Assembly (NCBI GenBank): GCA_028826165.1
Contig: JAPDFW010000070.1
Span: 208,501-272,500, forward strand
Length of the DNA: 64,000 nt
Source: Anaeramoeba ignava
Lineage: Eukaryota; Metamonada; Anaeramoebidae
Direction: 5' to 3'
Shown here: piece after piece, positions 46,344 to 57,733 of the stretch
Layout: every line of letters begins with the position of its first letter
Position numbering within the stretch: position 1 is the first letter of the stretch
The notes under the pieces: model-generated
Database searches by the model: none
What the model saw: only the letters and a program-made list of their open reading frames with translations
Told to the model about the DNA's origin: nothing
Program-made: the position numbers and the translations under genes

Positions 46344-48064
46344 TTAATTTTGATTATTAAATTTGTTAATTAATAAATCAAATAAATTTGGATTTGTTTG
46401 ATTTAATTGAAAATAATCAATTCCAATTTGAATTTCTTCAATAATTTCTTGTGTAATTTGAATTTCATTTTTAATTTGATTTGAATAAATCCAATATTCA
46501 AATATTTGAAATGATTTATTACTTAATTCACTATAATCTGTAACTTTATTAGATTTATCTTCAGTTACAGATAAAAACATTCCTCGATATAATTCACTTC
46601 TCATTATTAATATTAATTTTGGAAATTTATATTGTTTTTCTTTTCTTTCAATTATAAAATCTTTTTCATTTTCATTTAAATAAATTCTTTTAATTGTTTC
46701 TTCAATTTTTTCATTTGAATTTATAATTTCTTTAATTTCAGAATATAATTTTGGATTTATTATTCTGTTTGAATAAATCATTTCAAATATTTGATTTGAT
46801 TCTTTAATTGATTTTTGAAATAATTTCTTGAAGTTTTTCAATTTCATTTTGATTTTGATTTAATCTATATTTCAATATTAATTTATGAGCTTCAATTATT
46901 TCTCCATTTTCGGTTTTAAATGAAATATCACAAAATTCTTTTCTTCTAAATAATTTTATCAAATCTTCTTCAAGATTGGAAAAAGAAAGGAGAATAATAA
47001 AGAAATGAACTCCAAGCTCCACAAGAAACATGATAATTGAAAATATCATCATTAAATCTTAATTTAGGAAGTTCAATTTGAATTGGAGAATATTGACATT
47101 CTATATTTCCATCCGATCATCTTTCCTTTGGAAGTTAAAACCAAAGTATGAACATTTCCAACAGAAAAATCAAGAATATTATCATCATTTTCAAATAAAG
47201 ATGATTTGATTTCAGTAAATTCATGAGTTGGTTTATTTCTTTTATCAAGTCCATTATATTCATAAGCTCCACATGAATAAAGTTTTCTTTTTGGATTTTC
47301 ATTTTGATTTTCATTTTCAATTTCATTTTCAATCAATATTATTGAAAAAGCCCATCCACATTGAATATCAATTATTTTGCCTTTTGGAATATTTTGGATT
47401 TTGGTTAATTTTTTGATTTTCTTTTCATTTCTTTCTGATTCTCCTAATCCAAGTTGACCATATTCATTATCACCAGATACAAATAATTCTTGATTTGAAT
47501 TTAAAAGAAAAACAAATTGAGAAGAATTTCCTGAAAATATTTTAGAAACATTTTTCATCATGAGAACTGGTTTTTCTGTTTTTTCAAGTGTTTTATAATC
47601 AAAACCAAGTTGGTCGTAATAATTTGAACCAATTCCATAAGCATTTTGATTTGAAGTTAATAAGTAAATTGTACTTCTTCAATTAATGATGAAATATTGA
47701 TAAATTCTTTTGGATTTTCTGGATTAATCTCTTTTCCTTTGGCAAATACATTTCCTTCTATTGTTAAAATAGCTTCAACTTCAGATCCACTTGAAAATAC
47801 TTTTTGAATATTTTTAATTTGGATTTTTGAAGGATTTTGTTTTGAATCTTTTTGATATTCTATTGCTTTTCCATTTTCAAAAAGGAAAATTATTGAAGTT
47901 TCGCATATTGCAATTTGTTTAATTTGTTTTTCATTTTCATTTTCATTTTCATTTTCATTTTCATTTTCAAATTTAAATTGAATTGGTTTTGTTATTTTAT
48001 TATCTGTTTGGTTTTTGAAAACTAAATGGAATTCATTTCTTCCAAAAAATAAAATTTCATTCAT
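46344..48064 (-). pseudogene. RCC1-BTB paralog 7 (multiple frame breaks)
   Basis: ATG at 48064 opens MNEILFFGRNEFHLVFKN and the acidic run. A deletion near 47680 removes most of one blade, and the frame ends at 47657. Further breaks lie near 47110-47050 and near 46815, the last being the same two-base loss as in paralog 5. The copy ends FNNQN with no CaaX. A 150-base AATTTT repeat (46195-46343) separates it from paralog 6. Confidence 0.85.
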
Positions 48065-48127
48065 TTTTGAAAAGAAAAAAATGAAAAAAATGTTTTTGGA
48101 TTTTTAATTTTAATTTTAGTTTTGGTT

Positions 48128-48210
48128 TTGATGAATAAATAAAATAAATTTGGATTTGTTTGATTTAAGTTGAAAATAATCAATTCCTATTTTGGTTTCA
48201 TTAATAAATT
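48128..48210 (-). pseudogene. Third orphan RCC1-BTB tail fragment
   Basis: Between paralogs 7 and 8 the minus strand carries a short decayed copy of the family's C-terminal segment (KIGIDYFQL followed by a frame change). It parallels the plus-strand fragments at 23076 and 25150. Confidence 0.6.
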
Positions 48211-48215
48211 TTAAT

Positions 48216-50018
48216 TTAAAAAATTAAACATTTTTCTTTTTGTTTTGTTGGGTTTTGATTATTAAATTTGTTAATTAACAAATCCAATAAATTTATATTT
48301 GTTTGATTTAATTGAAAATAATCAATTCCTCTTTCTAGTTCTTCGATTATTCTTTGTGTAAATTGAATTGGCTCTTTAATTTGATTTGAATAAATCCAAT
48401 ATTCTAATATTTCAAATGATTCATTACTCAATTCACTATAATCTGTAACTTTATTAGAAGTATCATTTATAACAGATAAAAACATTCCTCGATATAATTC
48501 ACTTCTCATTATTAATATTAATTTTGGAAATTTAATTTTCTTTTGATTTCTTTCAATTATAAAATCTTTTTCATTTTCATTTTCATTTTCATTTAAATAA
48601 ATTCTTTTCATTGTTTCTTCAATTTTTTCATTAGAATTTATAATTTCTTTAATTTCAGAATATAATTTTGGATTTATTATTCTGTTTGAATAAATCATTT
48701 CAAATATTTGATTAGATTCTTTAATTGATTTTTTTGAAATAATTTCTTGAAGTTTTTCAATTTGATTTTGATTTTGATTTAATCTATATTTCAATATTAA
48801 TTTATGAGCTTCAATTATTTCTCCATTTTTGGTTTTAAATGAAATATCACAAAATTCTTTTCTTCTAAATAATTTTATCAAATCTTCTTCAAGATTGGAA
48901 AAAGGAGGAGGTAAATAATAAATAAATGAACACCAAGCACCACAAGAAACATGATAATTGAAAATATCATCATTAAATCTTAATTTAGGAAGTTTAATTT
49001 GAATTGGAGAATATTGACATTCTGTATTTTCAAGAGATAATTGTGACCAATAATTATGACCAAATCCGATCATCTTTCCTTTTTCTGTTAAAACCAAAGT
49101 ATGAACATTTCCAACAGAAAAATCAAGAATATCATCATCATTTTCAAATAAAGATGATTTGATTTCAGTAAATTTATGAGTTGGTTTATCTCTTTTGCCA
49201 AGTCCATTTAATTCATAAGCACCACATGAATAAAGTTTTCTTTTTGGATTTTCATTTTGATTTTCATTTTCAATCAACATTATTGAAAAAGCCCATCCAC
49301 ACTTGATATCAATTATTTTGCCTTTTGGGATATTTTGGATTTTGGTTAATTTTTTGATCTTTGTTCGTGTTATTGATTTCCCTAATCCAAGTTGAGCATG
49401 ATTATTCCAACCGCATCCAAATAATTCTTGATTTGAATTCAAAAGAAAAACAAATTGAGAAGTATTTCCTGAAAATATCTTAGAAACATTTTTCATCATG
49501 AGAACTGGCTTTTCTGCTTTATCAAGTATATTAGGATCTAAACCAAGTTGACCATATATATTTGAACCAATTCCATAAACATTTCCTTTTGAAGTTAATA
49601 AGTAAATTGAATGTGCCCCCGAAATAATATCTTTAATTACTCTATCACTTTTATCTTCAATTAATGACGAGATATTAATAGCTTCATTTGGATTTTCTGG
49701 ATTGATATCGTATCCTTTTGCAAATGTATCTCCTTCTTTTGTTAAAATAGCTTCGTTGGAATAACCAACAGTTACTTTTTGAATATTTTCAATTTGGATT
49801 TTTGAAGGATTTTGTTTTGAATCTCTTAAGTATTCAACTGCTTTGCCATTTTTGAAAAGAAAAATTGTTCCAAAATTTCCTATTGAAATTTCTTTCATTT
49901 GCTTTTCATTTTGACTAGGATTTTCAAATTTAAATTGAATTGGTTTTCTTATTAAATTTGGTTCATCTTTTAAGAATTTAGGAGTTTGATTTGAACCAAA
50001 AAATAAGCAATCATTCAT
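48216..50018 (-). CDS. Intact RCC1-BTB protein with a C-terminal CaaX box (paralog 8)
   Basis: This is the only fully intact member of the family in the window, at 600 codons. It opens MNDCLFFGSNQTPKFLKDEP, then KPIQFKFEN as in all copies. RCC1-type beta-propeller blades span about residues 40-385 (VYGIGSNIYGQLG, LFGCGWNNHAQLG, MIGFGHNYWSQLS). A BTB domain follows at about 395-560 (FRRKEFCDISFKTKNGEIIEAH, with an inserted helical KEIINSNEKIEETMKRIY stretch). The tail is NPTKQKEKCLIF: a basic stretch plus CaaX, predicting prenylation and membrane attachment. RCC1-BTB proteins are often CUL3 adaptors or GTPase-pathway scaffolds; the actual role here is unknown. The acidic Glu-Asn repeat is short in this copy. 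Confidence 0.88.
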   Translation of the reverse strand: MNDCLFFGSNQTPKFLKDEPNLIRKPIQFKFENPSQNEKQMKEISIGNFGTIFLFKNGKAVEYLRDSKQNPSKIQIENIQKVTVGYSNEAILTKEGDTFAKGYDINPENPNEAINISSLIEDKSDRVIKDIISGAHSIYLLTSKGNVYGIGSNIYGQLGLDPNILDKAEKPVLMMKNVSKIFSGNTSQFVFLLNSNQELFGCGWNNHAQLGLGKSITRTKIKKLTKIQNIPKGKIIDIKCGWAFSIMLIENENQNENPKRKLYSCGAYELNGLGKRDKPTHKFTEIKSSLFENDDDILDFSVGNVHTLVLTEKGKMIGFGHNYWSQLSLENTECQYSPIQIKLPKLRFNDDIFNYHVSCGAWCSFIYYLPPPFSNLEEDLIKLFRRKEFCDISFKTKNGEIIEAHKLILKYRLNQNQNQIEKLQEIISKKSIKESNQIFEMIYSNRIINPKLYSEIKEIINSNEKIEETMKRIYLNENENENEKDFIIERNQKKIKFPKLILIMRSELYRGMFLSVINDTSNKVTDYSELSNESFEILEYWIYSNQIKEPIQFTQRIIEELERGIDYFQLNQTNINLLDLLINKFNNQNPTKQKEKCLIF

Positions 50019-50190
50019 TTTTTAAAAAGATAAAAAAAAGATAAAAATGGCAAATACAAAAAGAAAATTATTTGATTTAAATTTTTTTTTTTCCAAATTT
50101 ATCAAAAAAAAAAAAAAAAGAAGAAGAAAAAAAAATCACAAACTAAAAAAAAAAGGAGAAAAAAAAAAAGAAGAAAAGATTATTTTTTTT

Positions 50191-50862
50191 TCAATTAAAT
50201 TTTTCTTTTTTATCTGACATTTTTTTTTTCCTTTTTTGTATAAATTTCCGTTCCAAAATCCAATCAGCAAGATCATTAGAACATTTTCCTTTACTAATTT
50301 CTGAGCTTTGTTGATCTCCTTTCAAACAATATTTAGTTAATCGTTTTGTTCTTTGAGAATTATTTCTGACGTTAGATTTTAAATAACGATAAATAATTGC
50401 TCCAAAAGAAGGATTTTCTCTTGAAACTATTTCTTTTTGATGAATTCCTGTCATTAAAAATTTTTCAACTACTTTTCTTTCTTTTTGTTTTTTTTCCTTT
50501 TCTTTTTCCATTTCATTTCCCAAATCTTTTCCAATTTCTTTTTCCAAATCTTTTATTAAATCCTTTTCGAATTCTTTTTCTAAATCTTTTTCAAATTCTT
50601 TTTCAAATTCTTTTTCAAATTCTTTTTCAATTCTTTTTTCTAAATTTTTATCATTTTTTTCCTCTTTTCCAAATTTTATTCTTTTAATTAATTGAAAATT
50701 TTCATTTTCTTTTAAATCTTCTTTTTGTTTAAAATTAGCAAATTCTGGACAAGAACAATTTTCAAAATTTAAATTTTTTTGATTTTCAAAAAGAATAATA
50801 TTTTCTTGTTTATTTGTTTCATTTGAAAAATCTTCAAATCCATAAAAATCCCACATTATCAT
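50191..50862 (-). CDS. Unrecognised Lys/Glu-rich protein
   Basis: This is a 223-codon frame starting MIMWDFYGFEDF. The first 60 residues include a NCSCPEF cysteine pair. The middle is a KEFEKEFEKEFEKDLEK helical repeat. The C-terminal ~90 residues have ordinary composition (EKFLMTGIHQKEIVSREN, FGAIIYRYLKSN, NDLADWILERKF) and a basic end. I do not recognise a family. Coding status is supported by an unbroken frame and the mixed-composition ends, not by homology. Confidence 0.65.
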   Translation of the reverse strand: MIMWDFYGFEDFSNETNKQENIILFENQKNLNFENCSCPEFANFKQKEDLKENENFQLIKRIKFGKEEKNDKNLEKRIEKEFEKEFEKEFEKDLEKEFEKDLIKDLEKEIGKDLGNEMEKEKEKKQKERKVVEKFLMTGIHQKEIVSRENPSFGAIIYRYLKSNVRNNSQRTKRLTKYCLKGDQQSSEISKGKCSNDLADWILERKFIQKRKKKMSDKKEKFN

Positions 50863-51360
50863 TAATAAACAATTAAATAAATAAATTAAAAAAAATTTAT
50901 AAAAATAAAAAATTTTTTAAATAAAAATTAAAATAAAATTTTAATTAATTTTTAAATAAAGAAAAAGGGTCTTAAAAAAATGAAAAAAATAAAAATTTTT
51001 GTAATTTTTTTTAATTAAAAATAATTAAATGGAAAACTTTTAGGGTCTTAAAAATTAATTGAAAAATTAATTGAAAATTTAATAAAAATTAATTTAAAAT
51101 TTAATTCATCAAAGTTTTTAAAAATGAGAAAATTGAAAATTTAAAAAAAAAAAAGAAAATTTTTCAAAATTCCTTTTTGACAATCATTTCTTTTGGATCA
51201 AACTTTTGAAGAAAGTTAGTTTGAAAATCTAATTAAAAAATTTAATTGAAAAATTGATTGAAAATTTTTTAGATTTTTGAAAAATTAAATAAAATTTAAA
51301 AAAAAATGAGAACTCAAAAAAAAAAGAAAAAGAAAAAAGAACTATTTTGTTTTAGTAAAA
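50863..51360. other. Intergenic region, no gene seen
   Basis: About 500 bases are AT-rich with a TAGGGTCTTAAAAA-like word occurring twice (near 50966 and 51041) and scattered AATTGAAAATT. No convincing coding frame or RNA gene is visible. Confidence 0.55.
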
Positions 51361-54300
51361 TTATTTTTGTTGAGATTGTTGTTTTGGATGTGTTTGTTTA
51401 TGTTTTTGTTGTTTTTGTTTTTGTTTTTTCTTTTGATTCTTTTTATTCTTTTTATTCTTTTGTTTGTTTTGATTTTGATTTTGATTTTTCTTCTTATTTT
51501 TTTGATTTGGTTTTTGATTTTGATTTTGATTTGGTTTTTGATTTTGATTTTCATTTTGATTTTGATTTGGTTTTTGATTTGGTTTTTGATTTTGATTTTG
51601 ATTTTGATTTGGTTTTTGATTTTGATTTTCATTTTGATTTTGATTTTCATTTTGATTGTGATTGTGATTGTGATTGTGATTGTGATTGTGATTGTGATTT
51701 GAAATTTTATCCACTTTTTCAAAATTTAATGAAGGATTCATAATATTTGAATATAAATGTTGGCCAGTCAAAGTTTCCAAATTTTTCATTTGAGCAAAAT
51801 AAACACCATCTCTTAAATATTTTTCAATTAAAGCTTTGCTTTGTTGAACAGAAAAAGAATTAGGACCATCAATTTTGGATAAAATACTCAAAACTTTTTT
51901 TTCTGTTTCAATTGCTCGACGGAAATTAGTTTGTTCACTTAATAAAACTGATTGAATTCTTAAAGTGTTTGCGTATTGAAGAGAATTTTCACCGAATAAT
52001 TCAAGATTCAATTTCAAGGTTTTGTCCAGAATAACTGCACATTTTGGGAAGTCTCCTTTTTGAAGAAACGCATTCGCAATCACATTCATTGTTGCAATTG
52101 TTTCTGGGTTTTGAATACCCAAATAGAGTTTGTTCAAGGAAGCGACTCTGAAAAAATATTTCAAAGCCGAATCATAGTCTCCTTTGCGTTGATAAAGGGA
52201 TCCAAGAGCTGAATAATGCTGTACTGTATCTGGATGATCCACGCCAAGTAATCTTTCAAATAAAATCAATGCGTCCAATTCAAGTGTGATTGCTTGTGAT
52301 AAATCATTTCCAGCAGTCAGCATTGCCAAAAATGCAAAACATGAAGCAACATCAATATGGAAAGGTCCATAAACTCTATGAAGAAAAGTAAATGCTTGCT
52401 GAAATAAATGCAAGGTTGAAGAAAGTTGTCCTCGATTCATCTCTGTTTTTGCCGCATCAAATAAAGTTTTTCCTGCCATTGAATCAAATGAAGTGAATTT
52501 CGAAATTGGAAATATTCCTTTTATATCCTCAATTATAAACGGTTGTTCAATAGAAAAATCATATTCGCGAATTTTTAATTGAATTCCTGTTTTTTTGCAA
52601 ATGTTTTGAAGAAGTGAGAATTTGTTGATTTGGTTCATAATTTTCCATAAAGGTTGATTTTCTTTTTTATCATCATTTTCAGTTTTGGATTCCAAGTAAT
52701 TTTCGATATTGAATTTAAACTTGGTTTTCATCATTTCATGAAGTTCATTCCATAAAGAAATTTTAATATCTTTATTCTTTGATTCAGAATTATCAGCAAT
52801 TGATCCAAAAATTGTATTTAAAATATCAAGAATAGTTTTTCCAAGAAATCCTTCTTTAGTAGTTTTCATTGATTTATTCATAATTGTTTTCAAAGCGCGT
52901 GCAACAATTTCTGTTAAAACAATTTTGAAAAACGAAGGAAATGAGTGTGATTTTTGTGCAATTAAACAAAGATAACGGAAATTAATTCCTCTTTCATGCA
53001 TTTCTTTGCAAAGAGTTTCTCCACTTAAAATTGAGATGCTGTAGTCTTTAACCTGTTTCACAAAATTATCAATTATTTTGAGAAGGAAATTTGATGCTTC
53101 TTTGATGAGAGTTTTTTGTTTTTCATTTTCTTCTTTTTGGTTTTCTACATCTAGATTAACTTTTGTGAAGGTATCGATATTAAATTGGAGTATCTCTGGT
53201 CTTTTAATAACGAATTGAAATTTATCTTTTTCATTTTCAATTTTAATTTCATTTTCTTTCTCAATTTTAATTTCATTTTCATTTTCAATTTTAATTTCAT
53301 TTTCTTTTTCATTTTGATTTTCATTTTGATTTTCATTTTGATTTTCATTTTCATTTTCTTTCTCAATTTTAATTTCATTTTGATTTTCATTTTCAATTTT
53401 AATTTCATTTTGATTTTCATTTTCAATTTCATTTTCTTTTTAATTTTCATTTTCATTTTTATTTTCTTTTTTCAATTCTTGTAAATTTGAAATTTCTTTT
53501 TGATGCTTTTCAATCTGTTCTTGATAATACTCATTAATCTTAAACAAATTAAAACTTGCAACCAATTCATGACGAAGAACATAAGGATAATAATCATCTT
53601 TATTCAAATAATTAGCATCTCTAGGAGTCATTCTTCCAAGATCAATAAGATAATATCTTCCATCATCACCTTTTCCGCATTTAGTTTCAACAGAAGTAAT
53701 AACTTCATGAATTTCACCATTTTTATCCTTTATTGAATGAGGAAGTAAATTCAATTTCTTTGCATTTTTTTTTAGCATTTCATTGACATTTTTGTCAATT
53801 TTCATATTCACTCCAAAATCAAATGATCCTTGAATAACAAAATCTGGTGAACGCAAACCAGGTGGAATACATTGTGCTAAAATTCGATATCCTTTATAAT
53901 CAATTGAAGCTGTTAAAATTGTCCGTAAATCTGTTATTCCAAGATAGTTGAAATTCTTAATTGAATTGATATCGTTGTTTGTCACTATTCGAATTGATTT
54001 TTCTCCTCCAAGATTTCCGATAATTATCAAATGTTGTATCAGGAAATGAATAAAAAATTCCATTGTGAATAAAGATGTGAATATTTGGATCTTCTGTTTC
54101 TAAAGGTCTTAATCGATTTTCAATTATTGCACTTTATTATCCGCCAAAAAATATGAACAATTTTTAAATTTTAAATTTTAATTTTGAATTTAAATTTTAA
54201 TTTTTAATTTTGAATTTAAATTTTAATTTTAATTTTGAATTTAATTTTATTTTAATTTTAAATTTAATTTTAATTTTGAATTTTAATTTTATTTTTGATT

Positions 54301-57300
54301 TTATAAATGAATTTACATTGCTCCTTGTTCCGCTTCTTCAACAAAATCATGTGTAATTTTTGAAAGAATTGCATCTCTAAAAATTTGTTCTTCAATTGTT
54401 TTTTGTGGTAAATCAAGAGATTCTTGAAATTCTTGATTAAAATCTCTAAAATCTTTTGGACTTGCTTCAAATTTTTGTGTAGAAAAAATATCATATTCAT
54501 TCATTAGATAATCAGGAACTGTCCAAAGATCATTTCGAACTGAAAGATGTTCAAGTTCAAATGTTCTTGCTTTTTGGAGATATTCTTTTAATTGATTAAA
54601 AATTTTAACAAAAGATGGACTTATCTAAGAAAATAATATAAAATATAAATATTTTAATAAATATTATTTTAATAAATATTTTAATAAATATTTTAATAAA
54701 TATTTTAATAAATATTTTGATAAATATTATAATAAATATTTTAATAAATATTATAATAAATATTTTAATAATTAATATTTTAATAAATATTATAATAAAT
54801 ATTATAATAAATATTTTAATAAATATTTTAATAAATATTTTAATAAATATTTTAATAAATATTATAATAAATATTTTAATAAATATTATAATAAATATTT
54901 TAATAATTAATATTTTAATAAATATTATTTTAATAATTATTATTTTAATAAATATTATTTTTAATAAATATTATAATAAATATTTTAATAAATATTTTAA
55001 TAAATATTTTAATAAATATTTTAATAAATATTATAATAAATATTTTAATAAATATTATAATAAAATATTTTTTTAATAAATATTTTAATAAATATTATTT
55101 TAATAATTATTATTTTAATAAATATTATTTTAATAAATATTATTTTAATAAATATTATTTTAATAAATATTATTTTAATAAATATTATTTTAATAAATAT
55201 TATTTTAATAAATATTATTTTAATAAATATTATTTTAATAAATATTATTTTAATAAATATTTTAATAAATATTTTAATAAATATTATTTTAATAAATATT
55301 TTAATAAATATTATAATAAATATTTTAATAATTAATATTTTAATAAATATTATAATAAATATTTTAATAAATATTTTAATAAATATTTTAATAAATATTT
55401 TAATAAATATTTTGATAAATATTATAATAAATATTTTAATAAATATTATAATAAATATTTTAATAATTAATATTTTAATAAATATTATAATAAATATTAT
55501 AATAAATATTTTAATAAATATTTTAATAAATATTTTTAATAAATATTTTAATAAATATTATAATAAATATTTTAATAAATATTTTAATAAATATTTTAAT
55601 AAATATTTTAATAAATATTTTAATAAATATTATTTTAATAATTATTATTTTAATAAATATTATTTTAATAAATATTATTTTAATAAATATTATTTTAATA
55701 AATATTATTTTAATAAATATTATTTTAATAAATATTATTTTAATAAATATTATTTTAATAAATATTATTTTAATAAATATTATTTTAATAAATATTTTAA
55801 TAAATATTTTAATAAATATTATTTTAATAATTATTATTTTAATAATTATTATTTTAATAATTATTATTTTAATAAATATTATACCTCTATTAATAAACTA
55901 ACTAAACTTTCATAAATTTTATTCGTTTTTTTCGAAGGATCAAATTTAGAAATTGTTGAATTATTAATGAAAAATCCATTAGAATTAGCAGTTACAAAAA
56001 ATAATTGATTTTCTAATGTTTCAATTTCAAGATAAAAAAAATCACCAGAAAGAACTTGATGAGTTGGAGGAGGATTCCAACCACTTAATTTTAAAAATTT
56101 AATCCATTTCTGATGTTTAATTGATTTCAAATATTCACTAGGATATAAAGCATTTAATGAAGTTGTGTCTGATCCAAAAAAATCATTCACAATTTCTTGA
56201 AAATTTAATTGAATTTTTTTGTTTTTTTGATCTTGTGAATTTTGTTTTGAAATTTGAAATTCAAATTGTGATTTAATTTCAATTTCTTTAATAAATCTTG
56301 CCAAAGAAGGAGACCATAATTTTTCTTTGAAAGGATTTGAAAAAAAATCAAAATATCGTTTTGTTTCAAGAATATGTTCTGTTGAAGTTTTTAATGAATA
56401 TGTTAAATTTTTCAAAAATAATTCAGTTGGAATTTCTGGATTTGAAATATCATTAATAATTTCACTTAAAGGTGTATTAAATTGTATTATTTTTCCTTCT
56501 TTAGTTGTTATTTGATAGTTTGTTATATAGAAAGTTTCTGGGTTTGAATGTAAATGGTTAAATAAATCTCCTCCTTGTTCATTTTCAAGATGATCAAGAA
56601 TAATTTCTCTTTTTGGAATTTTTGAGTTTTCTTCTGGTATTTGAATTTTTATTTTATATATTTTTAACATTGGTTGTTCTGTTTCATTTTGATTTTCTAT
56701 TTCTTTTTCTTTTTCTTTTTCTTTTTCTTTTTCTTTTTCTTTTCTTTTCATTTTGATTTTGATTTTGATTTTGATTTTCATTTTGATTTTGATTTAAATT
56801 TTGATTTTCATTTTCATTTTGATTTTCATTTTCATTTTGATTTTCATTTTGATTTTGATTTAAATTTTGATTTTGATTTTCATTTTGATTTTGATTTTGA
56901 TTTAAATTTTGATTTTGATTTTGATTTTGATTTTGATTTTGATTTTCATTTTGAGTTTGATTTAAATTTTGATTTTGATTTTGATTTAAATTTTCATTTT
57001 CATTTTGATTTTGATTTTGATTTTGATTTTGATTTTGATTTTCATTTTCATTTTGATTTTGATTTTCATTTTGATTTTCATTTTGATTTTGATTTTCATT
57101 TTGATTTTTATTTTGATTTTGATTTTCATTTTCATTTTGATTTTCATTTTGATTTTGATTTTCATTTTGATTTTGATTTAAATTTTGATTTTGATTTTGA
57201 TTTTGATTTTGATTTTGATTTAAATTTTCATTTTCATTTTCATTTTGATTTTCATTTTCATTTTCATTTTCATTTTGATTTTGATTTTGATTTTGATTTT

Positions 57301-57403
57301 GATTTTGATTTTGATTTTGATTTTCATTTTCATTTTGATTTTGATTTTGATTTTGATTTTCATTTTCATTATCATTTTGATTTAAAGTTTGTTCAGAATT
57401 CAT
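51361..57403 (-). CDS. CLU: Clu/CLUH homologue (clustered mitochondria protein), with frame problems
   Basis: Clu proteins bind mRNAs for mitochondrial proteins and control mitochondrial distribution. Exons 57403-55885, 54624-54317 and 54131-51361 carry the family order: GDFFYLEIETLENQ and SNGFFINNSTISKF (N-terminal region), DLPQKTIEEQIFRD, the CLU domain (DYKGYRILAQCIPPG, SVETKCGKGDDGRYYLIDL), RGINFRYL, then TPR repeats (DVASCFAFLAML, DTVQHYSALGSLYQ, NPETIATMNVIANAF). The start is a 220-residue NQNE-rich tract; an alternative start at 56751 would avoid it. The C-terminus is an Asn-His then Asn/Gln/Lys run. Three problems are visible: a frame change near 56745, a one-base change near 54018 and an in-frame TAA at 53440-53442 in a low-complexity linker. 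The gene is either decaying or mis-assembled. Confidence 0.8.
54625..55884 (-). repeat. CLU intron 1, ATTTTAATAAAT higher-order repeat
   Basis: The 1260-base GT-AG intron consists of TTTTAATAAATA and TTATAATAAATA units. A longer pattern starting near 54717 is repeated starting near 55412 (offset about 695), so there is a higher-order duplication inside the microsatellite. Ile/Asn/Leu frames here are spurious. Confidence 0.85.
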
Positions 57404-57733
57404 TTTTATTATTTCCAAAAAAAAGAGAGAAATGAAAAAAAAATGAAATTTTAAAAAAGAAAAATAAATTTTTTTTTTAATTTAATTTTAATTAAAATGA
57501 GTTGGAAAAAAAAATTTTTTTGAGTAATTTCTAAATAATTATTATTAATAATTATTATTTTTTAATAAAATTGAAATTTTTAATTTTTTTTTAATTTTTG
57601 ATGGTTATTTTTTATTAATTAAGATTATTTTTGGAAAAGGAAAAAGAAAAGAAAAAGCAAAAGAAAAAGCAAAAGAAAAAGCAAAAAATAAAATGTTGTT
57701 TTTTTTTTGATTGAAATTAAGAAAAAAATCAAA
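57404..57733. other. Intergenic region between CLU and the EF-hand gene
   Basis: These 330 bases between two minus-strand genes are AT-rich, with an AAAAGCAAAAGAAAAAGCAA purine run near 57645-57685 and an AATAATTATTATT stretch near 57535. No coding signal is seen. Confidence 0.55.

Noticed and set aside
22070-53442. Reassigned stop codons (ciliate-like TAA or TAG as Gln)
   Set aside because: In-frame TAA appears where CAA is expected in several genes, but PFOR, AP3M, glycerol kinase, PTAR1 and the Rabs all end at TAA or TGA exactly at family C-termini and contain none internally, so the standard code holds.
54717-55915. Open frames of Ile/Asn/Leu/Tyr on the plus strand
   Set aside because: They lie wholly within the CLU intron repeat and have no coding character.
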